Origin: Synergistaceae bacterium
GTDB lineage: Bacteria; Synergistota; Synergistia; Synergistales; Aminobacteriaceae
Length of the DNA stretch: 35,163 nucleotides
Direction of reading: 5' to 3'
Assembly (NCBI GenBank): GCA_031267575.1
Contig: JAIRYN010000027.1
Coordinates: 1-35,163 of the forward strand
In this document: positions 1 to 7,235 of the stretch, one piece after another
How positions within the stretch are numbered: the stretch's first letter is position 1
Layout: each line of letters begins with the position of its first letter
The notes under the pieces: model-generated
The model's input: the letters and a program-made list of their open reading frames with translations, nothing else
The model's database searches: none
What the model was told of the DNA's origin: nothing
Made by a program: the position numbers and the translations under genes

Positions 1-181
1 CGAAGATTTTTTCTACTTTCGTTACCTTCGCGCTTGAGCTTCTTTCATCTCTACGCTGTGGTTCTTCGAGCTTTAGGGATTGCCAGCAATTAAATAAGTT
101 CATGACCAGGAATTTCACCTGATCCTGCATACTCTTCACAGAGTATGGAAGGCTTTTATAGTACGTTTCATAAATATCCAT
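1..181 (-). CDS. Unrecognised protein, N-terminal part only
   Basis: An open frame starts at ATG 181-179 on the minus strand and runs off the left edge, giving about 60 visible residues. The product begins MDIYETYYKSLPYSVKSMQ and continues with a hydrophobic stretch (FLVMNLFNCW) and a charged, Ser/Arg/Lys-rich tail. The start lies inside an AT-rich tandem repeat with no clear Shine-Dalgarno, so ATG 130-128 is an alternative start. I do not recognise a family. A transposase fragment is possible but there is no motif to support it. Confidence 0.35.
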   Translation of the reverse strand, partial: MDIYETYYKSLPYSVKSMQDQVKFLVMNLFNCWQSLKLEEPQRRDERSSSAKVTKVEKIF

Positions 182-267
182 ATGAAATATCCATATAAAA
201 TATCCACACGAATAGATACATGAATAGATATATGAAATGGATACATGAATGGATACATGAATGGATA
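167..267. repeat. AT-rich tandem repeat, 12-13 bp units
   Basis: About eight degenerate units of 12-13 bp follow each other. The first group reads aaatatccatatg; the second reads aatggatacatg or aatagatacatg. The array fills the gap between the stop of the HisC-like gene (269) and the start of the left-edge gene. It may have displaced the natural 3' end of the aminotransferase gene. Confidence 0.8.
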
Positions 268-268
268 T

Positions 269-1396
269 TTATGTAAAGACTATATTGTTACCTCTGGGAT
301 TCAGCAACGCGACGATGGGGACACGCATATCCGTCGCAAGGTGCGTGAGTTTCTTTACACCTTCCAATAATCTAGACTTTATCACGGAAATGTCGTGTCT
401 GCACCGATCCAAAAAAGCATCTTCCTTCAAAGCAATCTCGGCGAGGACCGCGGCCTGCCGGGTAACAGCGAAAGGTGAGCTGACCTTGTCACAGTACTTC
501 ATGACTTCCTCGTCGCAGATCACGTAGCCGATTCGGAGGCCTGCCATACCGTAACCCTTCGAGAAAGAGCGCGCTATGATGAGGTTTTTGTATTTAGGCA
601 TCAGGGACACCACAGACTCACCTTTCGTTATGAAGTCACCGTAAGCCTCGTCGACTAGGACCGCCGCTCCCAATTCCGCCGCGCGGGCGAGAATGATTTC
701 TATCCCGTCGAGACCGATAACCTGTCCCGTCGGGTTGTTTGGGTTATCAATATACACCAAGGCGTGGTCCTCTGTAATCGCGCCGGATAATTTTTCCGCG
801 TCAAAGCGACAATCGTCGTTTTCCCTGTTTTTTCTGAAATCCACAGCCTCGTAAACACCACCAAGGGAAAGGACTCCGGCAGAAAAATCTGTAAACTGAG
901 GCAAATAGCCTAAAACATTCACCCCTTCGCCCACAAACGCCCTGCACACAGCCTCCAGAACGGCAATCGAGCCGCCGTACAAGCGTACCTGCGATGGTCG
1001 CAGGCACGCATACTCCGCCCAAAAATCAGCGATAGCCCTCAACGTGGAATCGTAAGGAAAGTTTGGATAAGAGACGATATCCCCTAACCGTTCAAGCCCT
1101 CCCTGCTTGATGCTCGCCTGGCAAAGGGTTTCAGGAGGGCCAGTGAGGTCGCTTTCGGCCGAACGAGCTCCGCCCCCCTGAGCTTGAACAATTACGATAT
1201 CCTTAACATCCAACCCCGCAGCCTGTGTCACCAATTCGGGAGTTCCAAACGGATTGACGCCCAAAGAACAGTCCAACGTCACTTCATATTCCCCAAAATC
1301 GTCGGGCTTAATATAAGTCTGCTTTTCATAATCAACGAGACATCGTTTGAATCGCAGGCTTTTGCTAAATATTTTTTCACTCACCTCTGTAGTCAT
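269..1396 (-). CDS. HisC-like class I/II aminotransferase, probably C-terminally shortened
   Basis: This is a fold-type I PLP aminotransferase of the histidinol-phosphate aminotransferase / CobD-like group, a cytosolic enzyme moving an amino group from an amino acid to a keto substrate or the reverse. Visible motifs are SLGVNPFG near the N-terminus, NPNNPTG (about 219-224), DEAYGDF (249-255) and the PLP lysine in SFSKGYGMAGLRIGY (Lys about 280). The start is taken as ATG 1396-1394; an in-frame TTG sits directly before it. Two oddities stand out. Residues about 68-100 are an extra peptide between the N-terminal arm and the SYPNFPYD motif, encoded by a palindromic repeat also present in the LpxK fusion gene. 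The protein also stops at NPRGNNIVFT, where relatives usually carry some 30 more residues, right at the edge of a tandem repeat. The exact substrate cannot be decided from sequence. Confidence 0.75.
   Translation of the reverse strand: MTTEVSEKIFSKSLRFKRCLVDYEKQTYIKPDDFGEYEVTLDCSLGVNPFGTPELVTQAAGLDVKDIVIVQAQGGGARSAESDLTGPPETLCQASIKQGGLERLGDIVSYPNFPYDSTLRAIADFWAEYACLRPSQVRLYGGSIAVLEAVCRAFVGEGVNVLGYLPQFTDFSAGVLSLGGVYEAVDFRKNRENDDCRFDAEKLSGAITEDHALVYIDNPNNPTGQVIGLDGIEIILARAAELGAAVLVDEAYGDFITKGESVVSLMPKYKNLIIARSFSKGYGMAGLRIGYVICDEEVMKYCDKVSSPFAVTRQAAVLAEIALKEDAFLDRCRHDISVIKSRLLEGVKKLTHLATDMRVPIVALLNPRGNNIVFT
1126..1198 (-). repeat. Palindromic repeat translated in frame inside the HisC-like gene
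   Basis: This segment is about 70% identical over roughly 70 bp to 17833-17905, at the 3' end of the LpxK fusion gene, in the same strand and reading frame. Both encode a peptide of the form QAQ-G-A-SA---L-GPPET. The ends are nearly self-complementary (TCAGGAGGGC against GCCCCCCTGA), so the segment could fold into a long hairpin. Confidence 0.7.
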
Positions 1397-1404
1397 CAAA
1401 ACTT

Positions 1405-1650
1405 ATTCCGATCCTTTCAGCGTATTAATACCTACTTATAACGAGTAGATACATTTCGCGTAGTATTTCTTTGACTATGAAGCCAAAGAAAAAGCTGAAT
1501 CTCGCAAAACTCGCGAAAATGCTCCATAAGCGCCGTTGTAGTACAGATCTACAACAATGGACCACCTCCTTATTGTCAAACTTATTGTCAAACTTATTGT
1601 CAAAACACACTACCCTGCTACCTACGCCGTTTGATGCATCGTACATAAAC
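1405..1650 (-). mobile_element. IS607-derived non-autonomous repeat, copy A
   Basis: On the minus strand the left part resembles the 5' end of the IS607 tnpA at 25524 (YTVYQAAEVTG region decayed to YDASNGVGSRV). It is followed by a 12-bp unit (cttattgtcaaa) present nearly three times at 1570-1605. The right part matches the 3' end of the IS607 element closely over about 120 bp, ending GGTATTAATACGCTGAAAGG. The right end stops next to the start of the HisC-like gene. The body is about 240 bp and encodes no functional protein. Confidence 0.75.
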
Positions 1651-1682
1651 CATGCGCAACCTTCCCAATTTTATTTTAGAAC

Positions 1683-2807
1683 CTAAACTTTTTGGGCTGG
1701 AAGCATTTGGCGGATCAAAATACAAATAAAGAAAAATATTCCCAGGTAGCCCACATAGGGATAAACCGTCCCGACCAGCGTTCCGAAAGGAAGCTGTCCG
1801 CCGAAGTAGGCTATAGCGGAAAGCACCACCACCAAGACCTTATGGCCTGAAGTTCCTTCCTTCGTAAACCTATCGCAGGTTACCCATAGCATGGGAGCCG
1901 CTGTGGAGTAAATTTCCCCGATCAGGATGACAGAGAAAATATTGGCCAGCAGAGGTGTCAACCTGTTGGCCAGAAAGAGGTTGGGAACCGACAGCGTCGC
2001 CACGTCGCCGGCATAAGTCAGTTGTCCCACCAACAACAGAACACCTGCCAACATCAATGCGAGACTCCCCACTATGGCGCCTAGTTTTGCCTCCCGGCGG
2101 CTATTGGCAGACGCACCCATAGATGTCAGAAACGGCACCGAACCGGTCACGTTGTACGCTACGTAAAGGACGCCGGATACCCACCAAAATTTTGTCGCGC
2201 TGGGTATGACTCCGGTCTTAATGACCTCCTGAGCACTCGATAGGCCCGAAGGGTTGATCGCAATCGCTCCGATCGCGATGATAATGGTAAAGAGGATCGT
2301 GAAGGGCCCTAATGCTCCGATGATGTCGATGATTCTGCGCAATCCGAACAAAACGCTGATCAGAACAGCGAGCGCCATGATAAAACAGCCATACTCCACC
2401 GGCAGTCCATAATATTCATTCATTGTGGCTCCCGCACCCGACACCATGATGACAACCACCGAAAAAAGAAAGAGAGGGACAAACCACTCGAAGAAGATAC
2501 TGATTCCCCTGCCCACGTAGTAGAGAAGGTTGTCTTTTTTATCCGTGAAGATCAACCAGTGATCGAAAGACTGCTTGCTTTCGGCCGCGTCATCTTTCGT
2601 GTCGTAGCCCCTGCACATGAGGGCCACGCCGGACCAGGCGAAAAGAAACATGCTGACGCACGCGCCGACGATCCCTAGATAACCATACGCGGTAAAAAAC
2701 TGCATGATCTCCTGTCCGCTGGCGAATCCTGAACCGATCATAAAAGCGACGAACGCGCCCCCAAATTTCAAAACGCTGATGGCGCTAACCTTCTCCTCAC
2801 TACCCAT
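1683..2807 (-). CDS. YkvI-family multispanning membrane protein (APC-like)
   Basis: This is an integral inner-membrane protein of about 374 residues with roughly ten hydrophobic segments. The first membrane segment carries FMIGSGFASGQEIMQFF, a signature typical of the YkvI/YdfJ-type membrane proteins related to the LeuT-fold amino-acid/cation transporters. A small-molecule transport role is therefore inferred; the substrate is unknown. The start is ATG 2807-2805 because an AGGAGG lies 8 bases upstream (2820-2815); the GTG at 2813 would be only 2 bases from that site. The gene follows an IS200/IS605-debris region and precedes repeat copy A and the aminotransferase gene on the same strand. Confidence 0.75.
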   Translation of the reverse strand: MGSEEKVSAISVLKFGGAFVAFMIGSGFASGQEIMQFFTAYGYLGIVGACVSMFLFAWSGVALMCRGYDTKDDAAESKQSFDHWLIFTDKKDNLLYYVGRGISIFFEWFVPLFLFSVVVIMVSGAGATMNEYYGLPVEYGCFIMALAVLISVLFGLRRIIDIIGALGPFTILFTIIIAIGAIAINPSGLSSAQEVIKTGVIPSATKFWWVSGVLYVAYNVTGSVPFLTSMGASANSRREAKLGAIVGSLALMLAGVLLLVGQLTYAGDVATLSVPNLFLANRLTPLLANIFSVILIGEIYSTAAPMLWVTCDRFTKEGTSGHKVLVVVLSAIAYFGGQLPFGTLVGTVYPYVGYLGIFFFICILIRQMLPAQKV

Positions 2808-2931
2808 CTCCACGACCTCCTATTTTGCGTTGCATGATTACACTATCACTTTATACTGCCATAATTTATAATTTTTTACAATATTTATTTTGTAAACTTC
2901 ATCCCAACCTTTACGATAAAGCGATGAGAAA

Positions 2932-3250
2932 ACTAACGGCTTCAGCCGTTGGATGAGAATCGCAACGCTGCCAACGGCAGCGTTTGTTTTGTATTTGGTT
3001 TCTTGCCATATGGCTACTTTCATGTTAAACTCCTTTTATGGCTTATCAACACGAGATGCGGGGCGGAACACGACCGGGATATTAATGCGGCTGTAAATAT
3101 TCTCAGAGTGGGGGGCGTCTACTCTTATGGGGGCATTAACTCTTAAATGGGGGCATTAACTCTTAAAGGAGAAGATGTAAGACCGGTTTCAGTCGGCTGG
3201 CTTTTTCGATCTTAGAATACCATAACTTTAGTCGTGGGAGTATGTTAACT
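2932..3250 (+). mobile_element. IS200/IS605-type element remnants
   Basis: The stretch between the YkvI-like gene and mutY holds decayed insertion-sequence ends. Two perfect hairpins stand side by side: AACGGC-TTCA-GCCGTT (2935-2950) followed by GGATGAGAA, and AACGCTGCC-AAC-GGCAGCGTT (2964-2984). A TnpB C-terminal fragment, a 20-bp tandem duplication (3127-3146 and 3147-3166) and the end ACTTTAGTCGTGGGAGTATG (about 3225-3244) follow. The last sequence recurs at 8638-8656. The 100 bases from 3251 to 3350 contain only the mutY leader. Confidence 0.65.
3045..3146 (+). pseudogene. TnpB C-terminal fragment
   Basis: The frame reads CGAEHDRDINAAVNILRVG and then stops. This is the conserved end of IS200/IS605/IS607 TnpB proteins: the last zinc-finger cysteine pair region plus the RuvC-III motif DRDxNAAxNI with its catalytic Asp. 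Everything upstream that should encode the rest of TnpB is missing, and the frame before it runs into hairpin sequence. It is a non-functional relic. Confidence 0.7.
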
Positions 3251-3350
3251 AATCTATTTTTTTGTCCGCATCCACCATATAAAATAAATCATATAAAATA
3301 AATATTGATAAAGCTAAAATCACTGGCGAAAGAGAGGGGGTATTTTCGCG

Positions 3351-4439
3351 ATGAAAAATTCTGGTCCGGGAAACGCGATTCCAGAAGAAACGACGGCTTT
3401 GCTCTTGATCGAATGGTTTTCCCTCCACGCTAGAGCGCTCCCCTGGCGCAAGGACTATTCCCCTTACCACATTCTGGTATCGGAGTTCATGTTGCAGCAA
3501 ACCCAGGTGGACATGGTGATCCCCTATTTTGAAAAATGGACGTCGGCTTACCCCGATCTGGCCTCTTTGGCCCAAGCCTCGGAAGCGGACGCGGCAAAGC
3601 TCTGGGAAGGTCTCGGGTACTACTCCCGGTGCCGTAACCTGCTCGCGGCCGCCCGCGCCATGATCGCGGAGGGGTACGAGAAACCGCCGTTTTCAGTAGA
3701 GGAGTTATCTCGTTATCCGGGTATCGGCCCTTATACAGCAGGAGCTATGGCTAGCATCGCCTATAACGTCTCGGTTCCCGCGGTAGACGGCAACGTAGAA
3801 CGCGTGATAGCGCGTCTCTTCGACCTGGAGGAAGCCGCGGGAAGCCTCACTCTGAGACGCGCGGCCTCGGAAAAAGTCTCGGAAATGATGCCGGAGGGAA
3901 AGGCGCGTGCTTTCAACCAAGCCTTGATGGAGCTGGGCGCTTTGGTTTGTTTGCCCCGGAAACCTCTTTGCGGAAAGTGTCCTTGTAGAAACCACTGTCT
4001 TGCGGCGCGGAATGGTGTTCAGTTGAAGCGTCCTTTGCCCAAGGCGCGTCCCACCGTGGAGAAAATCTCGGCATGGGGTGTGTTGCCTGTGATCGACGGA
4101 GCCTTTTTGCTGCGCCGCCGCCCCCAAAAAGGACTATGGGCAGGCTTCTGGGAAATTCCCTGGTTCGCCCGCAAAACGGAAGACGTGTTCTCCGACCTCC
4201 GGAGCTGGGGAGAAGAGATAGGGCTCGAATGCTACTCCTACGTGGAGGTAGGGACGGCGCGTTTTTCCTTCACGAACCACCAGGTGACGGCCTGGTTCGT
4301 GACCTGCAACGCTCGCCTCCTCCTTTGCCTAAAGGAGCAAATCCATACCGGGGAGTGGGGGCTTTATAAGCCGGGGGATCTGGCGTCGCTTACCCTTCCC
4401 GCTCCCAGCCGTAAGTTCCTGAAACTTTTGGATTTATGA
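3351..4439 (+). CDS. mutY: Adenine DNA glycosylase MutY
   Basis: This base-excision repair enzyme removes adenine mispaired with 8-oxoguanine or guanine. The 362 residues match the family length. The catalytic Glu lies in SEFMLQQTQV (Glu45), the helix-hairpin-helix is PGIGPYTAGA (about 123-132), and the catalytic Asp lies in AVDGNVERV (Asp146). The iron-sulfur ligands follow the C-X6-C-X2-C-X5-C pattern (Cys200, 207, 210, 216). The C-terminal third (about 230-362) is the NUDIX-like 8-oxoG recognition domain. GAGAGGGGG lies about 10 bases before the ATG. It is the first gene of a plus-strand housekeeping block and appears complete. Confidence 0.95.
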   Translation: MKNSGPGNAIPEETTALLLIEWFSLHARALPWRKDYSPYHILVSEFMLQQTQVDMVIPYFEKWTSAYPDLASLAQASEADAAKLWEGLGYYSRCRNLLAAARAMIAEGYEKPPFSVEELSRYPGIGPYTAGAMASIAYNVSVPAVDGNVERVIARLFDLEEAAGSLTLRRAASEKVSEMMPEGKARAFNQALMELGALVCLPRKPLCGKCPCRNHCLAARNGVQLKRPLPKARPTVEKISAWGVLPVIDGAFLLRRRPQKGLWAGFWEIPWFARKTEDVFSDLRSWGEEIGLECYSYVEVGTARFSFTNHQVTAWFVTCNARLLLCLKEQIHTGEWGLYKPGDLASLTLPAPSRKFLKLLDL

Positions 4440-4595
4440 AGCTCTATTCTTTAGACCTTGCCATATCCAGCATATCCAGAGTGAAGAGACCTCAAGCCAG
4501 GGCAAACGCGCAAACTACAAGTTGTTGCTATAATTTTTTTATCCTCTATGCGTAATTTCATCTCGATCTCGCGCTTTTGGGTAAGATTTTTGGGC

Positions 4596-4624
4596 TTGAC
4601 TCCAGCGCGACTTTCGTTGATAAT
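4596..4624 (+). promoter_or_regulatory. Sigma-70 promoter for tRNA-Gln
   Basis: A -35 box TTGACT (4596-4601) and a -10 box GATAAT (4619-4624) are separated by 17 bases. Transcription would start near 4631, about 50 bases before the tRNA. The rest of 4440-4595 holds no convincing gene; a 63-codon minus-strand frame there lacks support. Confidence 0.75.
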
Positions 4625-4680
4625 ATATCGTTGTATTCTCAAAAGGCTCTAAAAATAAAGAGTCGGGGAATGTGTTGATT

Positions 4681-4754
4681 TGGGGTGTAGCCAAGCGGCA
4701 AGGCAGCGGACTTTGGCTCCGCCATCGTTGGTTCGAATCCAGCCACCCCAGCCA
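4681..4754 (+). tRNA. tRNA-Gln (anticodon TTG)
   Basis: A complete cloverleaf can be drawn. The acceptor stem is TGGGGTG (4681-4687) with CACCCCA (4744-4750), discriminator G4751 and an encoded CCA (4752-4754). The anticodon stem is GCGGA/TCCGC with loop CTTTGGC, which places TTG at 4713-4715 and so reads CAA. The T loop GGTTCGAATCC is canonical. It has its own promoter and terminator between mutY and glmU. Confidence 0.97.
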
Positions 4755-4766
4755 AGGTTGAACGAA

Positions 4767-4792
4767 GAGGGGCCGGGTCCCCTTGTTTTTTT
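4767..4792 (+). terminator. Intrinsic terminator of tRNA-Gln
   Basis: A short GC-rich hairpin (AGGGG 4768-4772, loop CCGGGT, CCCCT 4779-4783) is followed by a run of seven T (4786-4792). It lies 13 bases after the tRNA CCA and just before the glmU ribosome binding site. Confidence 0.7.
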
Positions 4793-4810
4793 CTTTCGAG
4801 GTGAGAAAGT

Positions 4811-6202
4811 GTGCCGAATTCCACGTTAGGGATTTTCGTTATGGCTGCGGGAAAAGGAACCCGCATGAAAAGCGATCTTCCTAAAGTTCTTCTTCCGATC
4901 CTCGAAAAACCAATGTTGGGATACCTCTTGAAGACCGTCTTGGAGTGCCAACCCCAAGAAGTGGCCGTTCTCGTTGGACACCAAGGAGAACGGGTGTGTG
5001 ATTACCTGAAGATCTTCCCCTCCGTGGAACCTTTGTGGCAAAAGGAGCAATTGGGCACGGGCCACGCCGTGCGGACCGCCCGCCAATGGTGGGAGCGTTT
5101 TGATCGCGTGTTGGTCCTCAATGGAGATCTGCCGCTCCTGGGAACCGAAACCCTTCGGACTTTTTTGCGGGAACACGACGAACGCCGGGACTATTCCTGT
5201 TCCCTGCTGAGTTTTGTGACGGATCATCCCGAAGGATACGGCCGAGTGGTGCGGGAGCCGGATGGAGGAATGTCCATCGTAGAGCACAAGGATGCGACCC
5301 CTGAACAGCGCCTCATCCAGGAGGTCAACGGGGGGTGCTATGTTTTCGAGACAAAGCGTCTGGCTCAGGTTATCGACTGTTTAGAAAATCGCAACGCCCA
5401 GGGAGAGTTCTACCTGCCCGACGTGATCGCCCTGATGCGAAAAGCGGGATTGAAAGTTCGGGCTTCAATAGCCGACGAAGAAGAAATGCTGGGAGTCAAC
5501 ACCCAGGCGGAGCTTGCCCAGGTTACGTCACGGACGCGCGACGCCTTGGCACGGTACTGGATGAACCGGGGTGTTCAGATAGCGGACCCCTCTGCCGTGT
5601 GGATCGGCCCGGATGTAGAGTTAGCGGCCAACGTTTGCTTGATGCCTGGCGTCCAGATATGGGGAAACTCCATCGTGGGGGAGGGTACTGTCTTGGGGCC
5701 TTATTGCGTCCTGCGGAACGCCCGCTTAGGGCGAAGGATCAACCTGATCGCTTATGTAATGGTGGAAAACAGTGAGCTACGCGACGATTCAAAAGCGGGA
5801 CCCTTCGCCTATATACGCGAGGGGTCTTTTTTGGCGGAGGAAGCCTTTGCCGGAAAGTTTGTCGAACTTAAAAAAACCCGGGTGGGCAAGGGCAGCAAGG
5901 TCCCTCATCTCTCTTACCTGGGCGACGCTGTTCTAGGGGAAAATGTTAATATAGGGGCAGGAAGCGTCACCTGTAACTACGACGGCAGGAATAAGTTTCC
6001 GACGAAAATAGGAGATCGCTGCTTTGTGGGAAGCAACACGATGATGGTAGCGCCCGTAACATTGGGCAATGATTCCATGACCGCCGCGGGTTCCACGATT
6101 ACCGCGGATGTTCCCGATGGCGCTTTGGCAGTGGGGCGGACGCGCCAAAAGAACATCGAAGGTTGGGTTCTCAAAAAGAGAGCGCTGGAAAAAAGAGACT
6201 GA
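4811..6202 (+). CDS. glmU: Bifunctional GlmU (N-acetylglucosamine-1-P uridyltransferase / GlcN-1-P acetyltransferase)
   Basis: GlmU makes UDP-GlcNAc for peptidoglycan and lipid A by acetylating GlcN-1-phosphate and then transferring UMP. The N-terminal pyrophosphorylase domain opens with VMAAGKGTRMKSDLPKVL and contains NGDLPLL. The C-terminal left-handed beta-helix carries the acetyltransferase signatures HLSYLGDA and NIGAGSVTCNYDG, with the CNYDGRNKFPT loop. The 463 residues match the usual size. The start is GTG 4811, served by GAGGTGAG at 4799-4806. It is followed 34 bases later by prs, the common glmU-prs-rplY-pth order. Confidence 0.95.
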   Translation: MPNSTLGIFVMAAGKGTRMKSDLPKVLLPILEKPMLGYLLKTVLECQPQEVAVLVGHQGERVCDYLKIFPSVEPLWQKEQLGTGHAVRTARQWWERFDRVLVLNGDLPLLGTETLRTFLREHDERRDYSCSLLSFVTDHPEGYGRVVREPDGGMSIVEHKDATPEQRLIQEVNGGCYVFETKRLAQVIDCLENRNAQGEFYLPDVIALMRKAGLKVRASIADEEEMLGVNTQAELAQVTSRTRDALARYWMNRGVQIADPSAVWIGPDVELAANVCLMPGVQIWGNSIVGEGTVLGPYCVLRNARLGRRINLIAYVMVENSELRDDSKAGPFAYIREGSFLAEEAFAGKFVELKKTRVGKGSKVPHLSYLGDAVLGENVNIGAGSVTCNYDGRNKFPTKIGDRCFVGSNTMMVAPVTLGNDSMTAAGSTITADVPDGALAVGRTRQKNIEGWVLKKRALEKRD

Positions 6203-6236
6203 AGGGCAGATTGTTACAAAATAGGAGGACGGGCTC

Positions 6237-7205
6237 GTGTCTGGCGTGAAGGATCTCAAAATTTTCTCCGGTACGGCGCATCCCGATTTCGCCACGCGTA
6301 TTTGTAGCGAGTTGGGGGTAAGGTTGTCGGTAGCGCGACATTACCGTTTTTCAGACGGCGAAGTAGGCCTTTCAATCGATGAGAGCGTTCGGGGCTCCGA
6401 TGTTTTTGTCATACAACCCACATCTTACCCCACGAACGAAAACCTGATGGAGTTGCTTATCATGGTGGACGCCTTCAGAAGGGCCTCGGCCAGCCGAATC
6501 AATGTGGTGACACCCTACTTCGGATACGCTCGTCAAGACCGTAAAAGCAAGCCAAGAGAGCCGATTACGGCCAAGCTGGTCGCCAATCTGATCACGAACA
6601 GCGGAGCGGACCGGGTGATTACGGCGGACCTTCATGCAGGGCAAATTCAGGGTTTTTTTGACATCCCCGTGGATCATCTGACAGGGGTGCCCCTTTTAGC
6701 CTCTTATTGTAAAGAGGCCTTCCAGGCTGAGCTGCAAAGAGGCGAAGTTGTGGTGGTGTCCCCTGACGTGGGGGGTGTGGTACGGGCCAGACATTTCGCG
6801 GTGATGCTGAAAACCGATTTGGCGATCGTGGACAAACGGCGCTCTTACGAAGTGGCAAACTTCTGCGAGGTAATGGACATTATTGGAGAAGTCCAGGGGA
6901 AGACAGCCATTCTCGTGGACGACATTATCGACACGGCGGGCACGATCTGCAATGCCGCCGCCGGTCTGAAGCAACGGGGTTGCAAAGCGGTTTTCGCCTG
7001 CGCGACCCACGCGGTCCTTTCCGGCCCCGCGATGAAGCGCATCAACAGCTCCGGCATCGATAAACTGGTGTTCTCCGACACCATCCCCATGCCGGAATCC
7101 AAACGATCCAGCCGAGTGGTGCAGTTATCCATCGCTCCTCTTTTTGCCGAGGCGATCCTGCGAGTTCACAGTGACCGTTCTGTCAGTAGTTTGTTCGACA
7201 GATGA
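6237..7205 (+). CDS. prs: Ribose-phosphate pyrophosphokinase (PRPP synthase)
   Basis: This cytosolic enzyme forms PRPP from ribose-5-phosphate and ATP for nucleotide, histidine and tryptophan synthesis. Family motifs are PYFGYARQDRKSKPREPI (ATP-binding flexible region), ITADLHAGQIQGFFDIPVD, and the PRPP-binding loop AILVDDIIDTAGTI. The 322 residues are normal. The start is GTG 6237 with AGGAGG at 6223-6228. It lies between glmU and rplY, likely in one operon. Confidence 0.95.
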   Translation: MSGVKDLKIFSGTAHPDFATRICSELGVRLSVARHYRFSDGEVGLSIDESVRGSDVFVIQPTSYPTNENLMELLIMVDAFRRASASRINVVTPYFGYARQDRKSKPREPITAKLVANLITNSGADRVITADLHAGQIQGFFDIPVDHLTGVPLLASYCKEAFQAELQRGEVVVVSPDVGGVVRARHFAVMLKTDLAIVDKRRSYEVANFCEVMDIIGEVQGKTAILVDDIIDTAGTICNAAAGLKQRGCKAVFACATHAVLSGPAMKRINSSGIDKLVFSDTIPMPESKRSSRVVQLSIAPLFAEAILRVHSDRSVSSLFDR

Positions 7206-7235
7206 TCTAAATTAAATGTATAGGAGTTGTGATGT

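Noticed and set aside
2838-3023. Small minus-strand gene beginning MKVAIWQETKYK
   Set aside because: It has a good AAAGGAG site, but it covers two perfect IS hairpins in a debris region and the product resembles nothing known.
4451-4642. 63-codon minus-strand gene before tRNA-Gln
   Set aside because: It overlaps a strong plus-strand promoter, and no family or ribosome site supports it.
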